From: Eleusine coracana subsp. coracana
Lineage: Eukaryota > Streptophyta > Magnoliopsida > Poales > Poaceae
Reading direction: 5' to 3'
DNA length: 64,000 nucleotides
Assembly: GCA_032690845.1 (NCBI GenBank)
Contig: CM064434.1
Span: 32,084,413-32,148,412 of the forward strand
Shown here: positions 32,964 through 45,148 of the stretch, in pieces
Position numbering within the stretch: position 1 is the first letter of the stretch
How the letters are laid out: every line of letters begins with the position of its first letter
Made by a program: the position numbers and the translations under genes
The notes under the pieces: generated by a model
Told to the model about the DNA's origin: nothing
What the model saw: only the letters and a program-made list of their open reading frames with translations
Database searches by the model: none

Positions 32964-34814
32964 CGTTGGTGGTTCCTATGTACCCGTTTTATATGCCAAT
33001 AACCACCACTATCATACCGTATTCTCAACATAATCATGTGTTTTACCTCTAATATTGATGATTTTCACATGTAGTGTCGTTTTAGTGCTTTATTGCAGAA
33101 GCAGGTGAAAACACGATAAAATGGCTCTTATATGAGATGTACCGACATGAAGCCCGACTCGCCATGCAAGGAGGGCTTCCCACTGGCCTATGAAGGATGC
33201 AAGACACTCCACAATGTCCGTGAGGTCCAATGTGCAAGCTAAAGGTCGTGCCCAATGCCTAAGGATTTCTAGAAGGTTTATCCGGAAGGAAAGTTCATTG
33301 GCGGAGTCCAGAAACAGCACTGTATTGTCACGCAATTTCGGTGCCTAAGACTTCGTCAAATAGGAAAATGCAGAATACCAAAGTTGAAGATCTCATCCAG
33401 GTCTTTTTGAAACATATATTATTTGCATTTATTGGACTCCAGAGCTGGGAGATATGGGCCCTGCAAGGCAGGCTGCATAGAAGAATCCGAATCAGGACAG
33501 ATATTTTGGTATCACAATTTTGGAGATCTCAACATCCGAATATGAAGATCCCAATAATACCAAAGTTGTACATCTTTTCAAGCTCTACGAGATTGAATCA
33601 AAGTTTGCTTCATTTGGAATAAGGAAATATTGGTTATGATTAAAGTAAGTCGGCGCTATTTATGGAAGGTAGGAAACCGACATGGATTCAATCTCTAAGA
33701 GCTAAACTTGGTGGCCAAGCAAGAGAGGATGTGACCAGAGGCTATATAAACACCATATGACATCCAACAGAGGACAACAAGGGGGAGAATTAGGCTATAG
33801 GAGCCACCGCACATCGCCAGAGGCCATCAGAGTTGAAGAGCCACCAAATTGAAGAGATGTAGTCTAATCGGGTAGGGACCCTGAGTGGTGCACTACACTG
33901 GAGCAAGGAGAAGTAGAGCTATGTACCTTAAGAGTCGTCAACGAAGCATCATGGCTGTGCTGATCGGTGCACCAGTTGTGCCGATCGGTGCGTCCCTGGC
34001 GGTGATGAATATTGGTACAGTTATCAATTCATGTTATCTATCTTGATTCTATCCTTGGCTGCAATTCGTGTTCATCTGGATTGATTGATCTTATATGCGC
34101 TTATTTAATTGCTTAGATGTACATGTAAGTATTTAGATGCTATCTTAATCGTGGTGATTAGGCTAGTATTCTGATCTTGTATGAATCATGATTACTTGAT
34201 GATGCTAGGGTGTGGTTTAGTTGTGACAGAGCTAAGCTTGCGTAACACATTTAGATAGTCAAGTAGGGGTTAAGACACTCGCGTGATTAAGGGTTTCCTC
34301 CCAGCAGCGCTAAATCAGGAGCCGCTCGGAAAGTAGGGTGGTCTTGCTCATCTTCGATGTTTACTGATTGTTTAAAGTGCCAAGTAAGCTAGGATTAAGA
34401 TGATAATGACTACTGCCTCAGTGCCGATTGGCACACCAGTTGCGCACAACATTTCTTCGACCACTAGATGCATATAGGCTAACTCCAGGTGATACTCCTT
34501 GGTCGATGTGTATGCTCCTACTCCCACAAGCCTTGGCTAATTAAGCATCTGGCGCACTTAGGCTTACTAAGGCATCAAGCGTACTTTGGCTCAGGTTTGC
34601 AACTTCGACTTTAATCTTTTTTTGACTCTCTTGTATGTGCAATATGTACTTAATGATAGAATTGATTTGTTAGATGAAATAGTAAACTCTGAACATGGTT
34701 CTCTTGCTGATCCTCGTGGATTCAATTATACCTTGGAATACTCTAAGGGAAAAAGTGCTACAATGTACACCGTCCTGTTGCGGTATATAAGTGGGTGCGT
34801 ATTAACGACCAACA
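32964..34814 (+). mobile_element. Athila-like solo LTR in D protease
   Basis: 1851 bp with TSD CCCTC (32959-32963 and 34815-34819). It starts CGTTGGTGG (first T changed to C) and ends GACCAACA. The end block TTGGAATACTCTAAGG...GTGCTACAATG matches the Athila-like LTRs here. It has no internal region, so it is a solo LTR. ORFs inside are not supported. Confidence 0.75.
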
Positions 34815-34819
34815 CCCTC

Positions 34820-37025
34820 GTCTTCAAGGTCATCGATTTCCCGGGAATGTATCACGCTCTCTTGGGACACCCATGCTACGCCAAGTTCAGGGCCGTACCC
34901 AACTACACCTACCTGAAGCTCAAAATGACGGGCCCTAAAGGGCTCATCACCGTCAGCGCCTCCCTCTAACGCGCTTTCCAGTGTGAGACCGAGAATGGTG
35001 ACCTAGCCGCTGCCACGGTGGCCTCCGCGGGAGAGCTCGAGGGGATCCGAGCCAGCCTTGACAAAGGGACACCTAATGCCAGCCACAAGAATGCATCGTT
35101 CAAGCCTGCGGAAGATACAAAAGAGGTGCAGATCGATCCCGAGGGTGACAAGGACAACACGGTGAGAGTGAGGGTGATCCACACTCCCAAATAGGAAGAC
35201 GCGCTTGTCAACTTTCTACGCGGCAATGCCAACATTTTCACATGGAAACCCTCGAACATGCCCGGCATACCGAGGGAAGTCACCGAGCACTCCTTAAACA
35301 TCAAGCCGGGTTCCTGACCGGTGAAGCAAAGCCTGTGCCGCTTCGATGAGGAGAAGCACAGGGCAATCTGGGAGGACATCGTGAAGCTCTTGGCGGCTGG
35401 GTTTATTAAAGAGATGTATCATTCCGAGTAGTTAGCTAATCCTATCCTTGTAAGAAAGAATAATGGGAAATGGAGAATGTGTGTTGATTATATGAGCCTT
35501 AAAAAGGCATGTCCAAAGGATCCTTTCCCTTTGCCACGCATAGACCAGATACTTGACTCGACGGTGGGATGTGAGACTCTATGTTTCCTAGACGCCTACT
35601 CCGGGTATCATCAGATCGCGATGAAAGAATCCGACCAGCTCGTGACATCTTTCATCACACCGTTCGGCTCTTACTGCTATGTAACAATGCCCTTTGGACT
35701 TAAGAATGCCGGCGCGACTTTCCAGTATTGCATGCAACGGTGCTTCGACCATTTGACCGGTCACACTATTGAGGCCTATGTTGACGACATCGTTGTCAAG
35801 CCCAAGAAGGTAGATACCCTCGTGGCCGACCTCGAGTGCGTCTTCGTCAAACTACGTGTGAACAGCGTAAAACTCAACCCCGAGAAGTGCGTCTTCGGGG
35901 TCCCAAGGGGGATGCTTGTCGGGTTCATTGTCTTCGGGCAAGGCATCGAGGCCAACCCCGAGAAAATCCACGTGATCGAGGGTATGGGCCCAGTTCAGAA
36001 CCTCAAGGGGCTACAATGCCTTACGGGTTGTCTTGTGGTGTTGAGTTGTTTCATCTCGCGCCTTGGTGAGAGGGTGCTCCCGCTATACAGACTCCTAAAG
36101 AAGTTTGACAGTTTTGAGTGGAACCCTAAAGCGCAAACCGCCCTCGACGATGTTAAGCGCATCTTGAGCAACGCCCCAATACTAACATCCCTGACACCGG
36201 GAGAGGTGCTGCTACTCTATGTAGCGAAGACGACTCAAGTCATGAGCTCGGCGCTCATAGTCGATCAAGAAAGGGAGGGCCATGCCCTCAAAGTCCAACA
36301 CCCCGTCTACTACATCAGCGAGGTCATGTCCAACTCGAAGACCGTGTATCCTCAGAGCCTTAAGATCCTCTACGTAGTGATGGTGGCACGGTGCAAACTC
36401 CGACACTACTTCGATTCCCATCCGATACATATTGTGAGTTCCTTTCCCCTTCGAGAAATTATACAGAACAGGGACTCGGCGGGCAAGGTCACCAAGTGGG
36501 CGTTCGAGCTGATGGGGCACGACGGCACATACCAACCTCAAGTGGCCATCAAGTCCAAGGTGCCCGTCGACTTTGTGGTGGAATGGACCGAGGCGCAGCT
36601 CCCACCGTCTCCTGTCGATCAAGAGTATTGGGTCCTATACATTGACGGATTACTCATGCGCACAGGAGCAGGGGTTGGCCTCCACTTTGTCTCTCCACTC
36701 GAGGTACGTATGCGGTATGCTATTCGTTTACATTTCCCCGCATCGAACAATGTCGCTGAGTATGAAGCACTCACCCATGGGCTCAAAATCGCCGCTGAAC
36801 TCGGCATTCGGTGGTACGCTATTCGTTTACATTTCCCCGCACCTCGGCTAGAACTCCGAGGTGACTCACAGCTTGTGGTTGACCAGATCATGAAAGAATC
36901 TAGCTGCCAGATGAACACCATGGAACACTACTGCCAGGAGGTCCGCAAGCTCGAATTTGATGGGATAGAACTCAAACCAATCCCATGGCGCCTCAATGAT
37001 GCGGTCAACGCATTGGCCAAGATGG
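34820..37025 (+). pseudogene. Tat-type protease end, reverse transcriptase and RNase H of element D
   Basis: Protease end FKVIDFPGMYHALLGH at 34820. The linker has stops at about 34967, 35192, 35317 and 35429. From 35477 the frame is open to the C insertion: WRMCVDY, PLPRIDQILDST, FLDAYSGYHQI, FITPFGSYCY, MPFGLKNAGATFQ, then the catalytic YVDD (35777-35788). The connection domain and RNase H (YIDG, NNVAEYEAL, GDSQLVVDQ) follow. RNase H carries a 29-bp internal duplication and loses its C terminus where C is inserted (ALAKM, 37025). Confidence 0.9.
36714..36841 (+). repeat. 29-bp dispersed duplication in D RNase H
   Basis: 36714-36742 and 36813-36841 match at 28 of 29 bases. Both encode YAIRLHFPA. 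In C and in family RNase H the second copy is absent, so about 33 bases were inserted by copying nearby sequence; the frame is kept. Confidence 0.85.
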
Positions 37026-37436
37026 TGTCGATGCTCAAGACCGGCAGTAAATATATAGGGCTACGTCGAGACCAAGAACTATGATGGTTACACAAGACGC
37101 CGAATTATACAGGTTCGGGCCCTCTCAATGAGAGTAAAAACCCTACGTCCTGTGTTCTGTATTAAATTGATTGTCAAGAGATGTTAAGCCAAAATTGCCT
37201 CTAACTCTCTCCCTCTGTCTGTCTCCCATGGGGGGTACCTTGCCGCCTTATATATCCGGTCGGTAGGGGAGTATATGCAGAGTCCTAGTCGTACTCTACA
37301 AGAATTCTATATGGAAAGTCTAATTTTTCTTGTCTTGTACTCCAAGTTGAGTCGGTCGGCTTCCTTGTTGATGAAGTACCCGGTCGGCCACCGACTTAGC
37401 CTTGTGTGAGGATACCTGTAAAGCAAGTATCCCACA
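37026..37436 (-). repeat. 3' LTR of element C
   Basis: 411 bp; minus strand TGTGGGATACTTGC to GAGCATCGACA. TATATAAGG box at about 37248-37256. Confidence 0.95.
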
Positions 37437-38360
37437 ATATCCCCCAAGTGCTTTCTGATTTTGAGCTTTAATTCTCCGAATGATCTAAAGATCATAAATT
37501 AGGAAGACCTCGTTATCGAAGTTTGTGATAGATCTGGTGCACCGGTCAGGTGCACCTAATCAGGTGTAGCCCCCGACTCTTGTATAATTTGGAGACTAAC
37601 AAATAATGCAAGAGTCTAATTGTATTAGCTCTTATTAATTTGTTTATAGATATTCAAACTATCAAGTTTGAATCTTTTAGACCTCTGGTTAACAAACCCT
37701 TGGGTCCTATTGCTAAGTGACCACTTTGCCGACCGATCATTAGACCGACCGAGTGGCACATATTATTCTTGAGTGATAGGTCGGTCGAAATTTTATGACT
37801 CCAGTCATATTCAATATTTAGCTAAATGACTTTTGTCAAAATAGCTCTTCCCTAATTCCAATCAATCGTTCAAGTCTAAATTTGGTAATTCTGGTTATTT
37901 GACTTTAGTCAATACCATAACCTTTGAACTTGTACTATATGACCATCAAGTCCTTTGCCACATGATCATCAAATCACATAGATATGGCAAAATAATTCTC
38001 GGGTACTTCTCATCAAAGAAGCCCCCGAGTCTCATTTTTCTAGATTTGTAACCCTAATGGGCTTAAGTCCTTAATTAACCTCTAAGTTAATATTAGGGTC
38101 GCACTATAGTACAGCCCACCCCGGCCCATGGGACCCTTAGGTCAAAAAGGCAAGGGTATCAAAGGCTGCACCAGGTTGACCTTTAGTCCACGCCGCATTT
38201 GCTCGCGAACTCTTCGTCTTCCTTGCGCCTTCTCTGCTCTCACGACTCCTCTGTTTTTCTGGCTAGGGTTAGCTTTCTCGCTTCCGGCCACCACAGATCC
38301 CGCCGAGTTTAGCCCCTGAGCTTTGGCAAAGTTTTTCAAACTCCTTCACCGTGTTCAATC
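37437..38360. other. C 3' noncoding region: PPT and upstream region of the antisense ORF
   Basis: PPT (minus) CACTTGGGGGATAT lies at 37437-37450. The rest has no supported gene on minus. On plus it precedes the antisense ORF and may hold its promoter; I cannot point to a clear TATA box. Confidence 0.6.
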
Positions 38361-41229
38361 ATGTTCGTGATGGGTCACAAGAGGACTTCCATTTCAATCC
38401 CAGCTTCTTCCGCCGCCGCCGCCACCGCCGCGTCGTCCTCGTCGGAGGTCGACATCCCGGAGCAACTTCGGGAGTTCTCAAAGAGCAGCCTTTCACAGGC
38501 TGACATGAACAAGATGGTGTTGGATGGCGTCGTTCTAGAGCAAGCTCGGATCGACTGGAAGGTACCCCGCGAATCCTACCCCATTCCCATTCACCAGTAG
38601 ATCGTAGTGTTTCGCTCATTCTTGGAGCATGGCTTTGGAGTTCCCAGCTGCAGTTTTTTGCACGGGCTCCTTTTTTCATTGGGATTGAGCTTGTCAACCT
38701 CAATCCCAACTCCATTCTTCATATTGCCATCTTCGTACATTTGTGTGAAGCTTTTCTTAGCGTTCTCCCCCATTTCGATCTCTTCCGCCATCTGTTTGTC
38801 CTCCGACCGCTGCCCACCAAGGAAAACCAAGTGGCCATAGGCGGCGTCAGCGTCCAGTTATGCAAGAAGGAGGTCTACATCAATGTCCCATTGAAGACCG
38901 AAAACAAGAATTGGAAGGACGAGTGGTTCTATTGTGACAACCCTCCCCCTGTTCTTGCTGACTTCACTGGTGCAAAGGCTATTCCCCAAGCGCATTGGAC
39001 AGAGAGGCGCGATCTGACAGATCCTCAAGTGGTCGCCCTGCTCAAGAAAATTGCCGATCTAAAGGCTGAAGGCGTCGATGGCATCACAGTGGAAAAAAGT
39101 TTTATCATTCGACGAGTTCAGCCCCTGAAGCTTCAATGTCACCCGGCATGGGACTATGTTAATGAGGATGAGACCAGGGAAGTGCCGGATCCACCAAATG
39201 GCGAACTCCGCCGAAGACGCTAGGTGAAGATGTTTGAAGGTGAAATCCTTCAGGACCATTCTTTGGTCTCAAAGGCGTATAACAAGGGCACAATGCGAGC
39301 CCGAGTAATCCTCAGTCTGCCTTTAGCTAGCCCTTGTTATCCTATCCTGAGATTGTACTCATTGTTTTGATCTCTATGCAAGTGCTGGATACTTATGTAT
39401 CTCATCCCCCGCTCCCTCAGACCGATACTGAGGGACCTAGTCATGTCAAGAAGACACCACTGATCGGCGCTGGGGGTTCCAGTTCCTCCGCAGGCGCTCG
39501 GCCAGTCGGCGTCACTCCCGTTGTTACTCTGGCCTCCACTAACAAGCTCCAGAAGCGGACCATTGCGCGCCGTTGCCAATATGTGGGGGACCAGGACGAC
39601 GATGAAGAAATAACTGCCGTAGATGCTGGTCAACCTGCTCCTGCAACCTCCAGCCGACCTTCAGACCAACCGGAGCCCCCGAGCCAAACTCAGAGGTCAA
39701 CGAAAGAGGTAGTGCAGACTGGTAAGTCTGACCAGCCCTCTCAAAGAGGAAGGAGACTGATTTTCAGTCAACTTCTTCAAAGAAGAGGCTATGTTAGATC
39801 AAGCTCAAGAAGGCTCCTAGGTTTAATCTTTAAACCCTATAGTCCTTGTCTCTTATTGTTGATCTCAACATCTCCTGATCTCTTTCTTTTATTTATTTAT
39901 TTATTCTTGGCAGTCGGACAAGTGATTCTCAGAGTGCTCCGGGATCTGAGGATACTCGGTCTGCGCTCCCACTTCATTCGACTGGTGTGTCCCATTCGGT
40001 TGGCAAGTCTTTAGACACGCTGACCGAAGTGGATAAGCTGTTTGAACAGACGGTTCCTGCCTCCACTCCCGGGCCTCTATCTCAGACCACTCCGACTAAT
40101 ATCTCTTTGCCTCTTGACAAAAGTAAAAGAACTCTTCCTGCAGATATGCTTAGTCGGCCTGGGGTAGAGGATGCAGTGATTTTGCACCAACACCGGGAGT
40201 CTAGCAAGGTAACTCAACATTATGCTTTTACCTTGCTTTGCTCTCATCTTTTAGCACATTTATCTTCTGATATCAGAAAGTGTATGCTCTTGTGGAGCGA
40301 AAGTAGGCTAGAGTGGAATATCTTGAAGCCGAAACTTTTGGTATGTCCTTGGTCGCCTAATCTTCTTGTCTTTATGTTTTAGACTAACTTCTTATTTGTC
40401 TTGCTAGTCACCGGTCAGCAGCTCTCCAAGGCCCTAGAGGAAAACAAGAAGCTGTTGGTTGACCGACAAGAGATAAACAAGGTCTTAGACCAAGTTCGTG
40501 CAGATTTGGCTGGTAAGTTTTCCTTCCATCCATCTTTAAGCAATCTGCTGACCACTTCTAACGCTAAAAGCTTTACTTTTAGCTCGTGATTAAAAAGATC
40601 ACCGATCTAGAGAAGTTGACTTCCAACCAACAGAGGTTCGCTGACGCCTTGAAGGTTGAGAAGGAAAGCCTCTCCAAATTGGCTGAAGACCAGAAGACAG
40701 AGATCACTTGCCAGGAGGAGCTGAAGGGGTCTGACGTGTAGATAGAGGAGGCTAAGGCTATCTCCAAATCTTCCAAATGTAAACTTGCCAGTAAGCCTTC
40801 GACTTCTTCCTTCTGCTTGATTCTTCTGTTGATCATACTGACCAATAATTATTATTTGCAGCTCTATCTTACGCCGCTCGGAAAGCAATGAACTATGTTC
40901 ATGCTAACCGAGTAGAGCAGACCGGTCACTCTCTAGACTACTTGCTGGAGCATGCTTCGGAAGCCATTGCTCATAACACTCGACGAGTGGCGACCGAAGC
41001 CGGGAGTCAAGTGCTGGCGATTTGCCAATCCTGGTCTCCTGATCTGCCATTGGGCAAGATCAAAGAGGGATTTAACCCCGACCTGACCAACGACCAATGT
41101 CAACTGCTCCTGGATTCCATGCTAGAGACTTCCCAGGCCTTGGTCGAAAATATAGAAATCAATCCGACCGTGCCGACTCCCCCAGCAACTCCAGAGGTCG
41201 AACTTCGGGCTGACTCTTCTTCTCCTTGA
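38361..41229 (+). pseudogene. Antisense spliced ORF of element C (aORF, gypsy-type domain)
   Basis: This is opposite to gag-pol. Exons from reading frame and GT-AG sites: 38361-39304, 39383-39820, 39914-40208, 40277-40340, 40408-40512, 40583-40790, 40862-41229. Exon 1 carries the domain known from grass retrotransposons as 'putative gypsy type transposon' (FLEHGFGVPSCSFLHGLL, LNPNS, CEAFLSVLPHFDLFRHLF, WFYCDN). A Ser/Pro-rich middle and helical C-terminal exons follow. Exon 1 has a stop at 38598-38600, a frameshift near 38690 and a stop at 39221-39223. Additional antisense ORFs are known in Tat elements; their function is unknown. Confidence 0.75.
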
Positions 41230-41676
41230 AAGGAGATATAATCCTATAATATTGTAAAACATTAGTAGTATTTTTGTAATGATACTTGTCTATAAACTAA
41301 TCTTATGCTTTTATAGATTTAGAAGTTTGACAAAGATATCATTGACATGTTTCTATCAAGAGAAACAAAGAATGCATCGGTCTGCCATAACATATTAGGT
41401 TGTAACCCGTAACCGCGTAACAAACAGAATCAACCAATCGACACATGACCTCTCACACTTTTAGCTCTAGGTTTAGTGTAGTGGTAGTCTAATGTGCAGC
41501 ACAAAGTATTTAACCATGATGTATAAGCGTAAGACCAAAATAATAAAGACCGAAACTCAAGATCTCAAGATCTTATGATAATAAGTCAGTCAAAAAATAG
41601 GCCAAAACCAAAATATGGTTAGACCGAGATGGGACACTATTGCTAGCCCCCTGGCTCGATTGTTTAATAGTATAAA
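41230..41676. other. Convergent intergenic gap in element C
   Basis: This separates the end of the antisense ORF (+) from the end of integrase (-), so both transcripts would run into it. AT-rich, with several AATAAA-like stretches. No gene seen. Confidence 0.6.
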
Positions 41677-42798
41677 TTAAGGAATCGAGACAGATATAGA
41701 ATGAAAATCATCAGAAAGTCTGTCATTAATAAAGACCAAAGTATAGAAATGACATAGCTGATTTATGTTCCAGGAGTTTGGAATATCATCACCGTCTTCA
41801 TACATCAGTCGGTAAGCCCCCGGGCGAGTGACTTCCTTCACTACATATGGTCCTTCCCAATTCGGAGAGAGCTTATGCTGATTCTTTGTCGATTGCACTC
41901 GGCAAAGCACTAGGTCTCCAACTTGAAATTGGCGACTGCGGACGTTCTTATCATAATAACGACGCAAGCCTTGTTGGTAGAGTGCCGACCGAAACAGAGC
42001 GCGATCACGCAACTCCTCTGCCGCAATCAAATCAATCTCTCGGTTCTCCTCAGAAAGCTTTTCATCCTACGCTTGAACTCGTGCTGAGACAAGACTGACC
42101 TCAGTTGGCAACATAGCTTCTGAGCCATAGACAATTGAAAAAGGTAATTGTGTAGTAGCCCGACTGGTGTTTGTCCGAAGCCCCCAAAGGACTGAAGGCA
42201 ACTCTTTTACCCACCGACCGGCATAAGGTTTGAGTCTATCAAATATCCGCGGCTTTAATCCTTGAAGAATCATAGCATTGGCCCGTTCGACCTGCCCATT
42301 GCTTTTCGGATGAGCCACTGATGCAAAGTGGATCTTTGTTCCCATCTCATCGGCAAAGTCTCGGAACTCCACTGAAGTGAATTGAGTGCCATTATCGGTA
42401 ATGATATCATGAGGAACTCCAAACCGAGTGAATATATCTTTGACAAACTCGATCGCCTTTTTGGATGTAATCTTGCCGACCAGCTTTGCTTCAATCCATT
42501 TGGTGAATTTGTCGATAGCAACAAACAAATGGGTGAACCCGCCTGGCGCTTTCTTGAAAGGACCGACAATATCAAGCCCCCAAACAGCAAAAGGCCAAGT
42601 CAATGGTATCATGTGAAGTTGCTGTGAAGGCACATGTGTTTGTTGAGCGAAGAATTGACAACCCTCACACTTCTGAACAACTTCGTGTGCATCTTCGACC
42701 GCCGTGGGCCAATAAAACTCTTGCCGAAAAGCTTTGCCGACCAAAGTCCTGGAACCTGCATGATTTCCGCATATTCCCGAATGAATCTCTTCTACCAA
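41677..42798 (-). pseudogene. Integrase of element C
   Basis: It inserts the DNA copy into the genome. The zinc-binding part shows H-x-GxCGNHAG and CEGCQFF. The DDE core shows WGLDIVGPF, TDNGTQF and the Glu of NGQVERAN. The C-terminal GPY module reads KLSPNWEGPYVV. A stop at about 42067 splits core and C-terminal module and another precedes 42798. Domain order and length are normal for Tat elements. Confidence 0.9.
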
Positions 42799-42801
42799 CT
42801 T

Positions 42802-43467
42802 CTAGCCTTTCGGAATTGAGATGCATCGCATCAAAATGTTGGAACCACCCCTTTTGTAAAGTTCGTCCCCCACCAACAAGTATCCTCGAGATCGGATTTC
42901 CAATCTTTGCTGCTCATCAGGATCCAAGGGCAACGTTCCCTTATCCAAATACTGAATGAGTGGGTCATGCCAGTCGGTCTTGGAGACATCATCATCAACA
43001 AGATCAACAATAATACTCATCAACACGTTTGACCGGGAAGAAATTGTTGGGGAATCTAGAACATGTAGGAAAACACCCGGCGGTACTACAGACCGAGATG
43101 ATCCTATCTTGGCTAACTCATCAGCCGCCTGGTTATTATCTCGGAGAACATGTGTGAACTTCAATCCATCAAACTTGTCTTCAAGTTTTCGCACTTCTTG
43201 GCAATAAGCACTCATGTTATCATCTACACAATTCCAATCCTTGGTGACCTGATTAATGACCAAGGACGAATCACCAAATATGTCGATGCACTTAATTCCC
43301 AGTGACACAGCAACGCGCAGATCGTGCAGAAGAGCTTCATATTCTGCAGCATTATTAGACACGCGAAACATGACTTGAAGGATGTATCGAAGCCTTTCTC
43401 CAATAGGCGAGATAAATACAACTCCCGCACCTACCCCTTGTAATTGAAGGGAACCATCAAAGTACAT
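42802..43467 (-). pseudogene. RNase H of element C
   Basis: YFDGSLQLQGVGAGVV at the start, NNAAEYEAL, GDSSLVINQVTKDW and DNNQAADELAK are RNase H landmarks; it degrades RNA of the RNA-DNA hybrid. No internal duplication of the kind seen in D. A linker toward integrase follows. Bounded by stops on both sides (43468 region and 42799-42801). Confidence 0.85.
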
Positions 43468-43470
43468 TTT

Positions 43471-45115
43471 CTAGTACTCGATATCTTGGGCAGTAGGAGG
43501 ATTTTGAATCTTTGTCCACTCGGCAACGAATTCAGCTAACGCTTGTCCCTTTATAGCCGACCGAGGCGTGAACGTAATAGTATACTGACCAAGCTCAACT
43601 TCCCACTTGGCTATTTTTCCTTCAACTTCTCGGTTATGTAATACCGTCCCAAGTGCAAAAGAAGTTTGAACTTCAATTGGATGAGCTTGGAAATAGTGCT
43701 TCAACTTCCTTGAGGTGATCAATAATGCATATAACAACTTCAAGATCTGCTGGTACCTTGTCTTAGAGGCGCTAAGAACCTCGCTCACAAAGTAGACCGG
43801 ATGTTGTACATTTTGCACATGTCCCTCCTCTTCTCGGTCGACTGTCAAAATAGTACTCACAACCTGGGTTGTGGCCGAGATGTAAAGCTGAAGTTTTTCT
43901 CCTGGCTCCGAAGGCACCAATACTGGAATACTGCTGAGATGAATCTTTAATTCATCCAGTGCCGACTGCGCCTCCTCAGTCCAAACAAAGCCGTCCTACT
44001 TTTTAAGCAACCGGAAGAGTGGTAACCCCCTAACCCCCAATTGGGAAATAAAGCGACTCAAAGATGCCATGCATCCGGTCAGCTTCTGAATGTCCCTTTG
44101 AGAATTAGGCGGCTTCATATCAAGGATTGCCTTGATTTTATCTGGGTTAGCCTCTATACCTCGTTTTGAAACAATGTAACCGAGTAACTTTCCCGATGGA
44201 ACCCCAAAAACACACTTTTTAGGATTCAGCTTCATTGAATAATGTCTCAGATTGTCAAAGGTCTCTGCCAGGTCAGAGAGAAGTTCTTCAACTTTTCGAG
44301 TCTTGACAACGATGTCGTCAACATACGCTTCAGCATTCTGACCGATCTAAGTGGCAAGGCAGCGTTGAATACCTCGTTGGTAAGTCGCGCCAGCATTTTT
44401 CAGACCGAACGGCATAGTGATATATTAATAGGCGCCGAAGGGTGTTATAAAGGAAGTCTTGATCTGATCTTCGACTCTCAGTGGGATCTGGTGATAGCCT
44501 GAATAGGCATCCAGAAAGCTGAAAAGCTCACACCCGGCTGTCGAATCTACAATCTGATCAATACGAGGAAGAGCAAAGGAGTCTTTTGGATAGACCTTGT
44601 TGAGATCGGTATAATCAACACACATCCTCCACTCTTTATTCTTTTTAGGTACAAGGACTGGATTTGCTAACCAGTCGGGATGATACACCTCCTTTATAAA
44701 CTTAGCTTCTAATAATCTAACTACCTCCTTCTTCATAGCGTCCTTGCGATCTTTGCGTAAATCTTCTAAGCCTTTGACGAACGGGGGTAGCCCCTAGAGA
44801 TACCCTTAACACGTGCTCAATCTTTTCCCTAGGAACTCCCGGCATGTGAGATGGTTTCCATGCAAAGATATCCCTATTTTCCTGGAGGAAAAGAGTGAGC
44901 GCGAGTTCCTATTTTTCATTAAGGTTGACCCCAGCATAAGTCACCTTATCGGGGTCCTCTGGATCGAGCGAAATCTCCTTGGTTTGGATGTCATCGGTCT
45001 GAATCTTGTCCTTGGTAGGTTTCTTTGTAGGAACCTCCGTTCCAGTCTGCTCCTCTATATCGACCACCTTCTGGATCTCCTTTTGGTTTGGCAGCATCAA
45101 CTGTTTGGTAGCCAT
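43471..45115 (-). pseudogene. Reverse transcriptase of element C
   Basis: WRMCVDYTDLNK, LPRIDQIVDST, LDAYSGYHQIP, FITPFGAY, then the catalytic YVDD at 44314-44325 and KLNPKKCVFGV. In-frame stops at about 44422, 44347 and 43993 plus one near 44906 break it. The N-terminal Lys/Glu-rich segment (45115-44909) is the protease-RT linker. Confidence 0.9.
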
Positions 45116-45148
45116 CTCACAACTCTATACATCACAATCAAAAGAATT

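Noticed and set aside
38361..41229. Antisense ORF of C as a captured host gene
   Set aside because: The same domain is in D's antisense ORF at the equivalent place, and antisense ORFs are known in Tat elements; it is an element gene.
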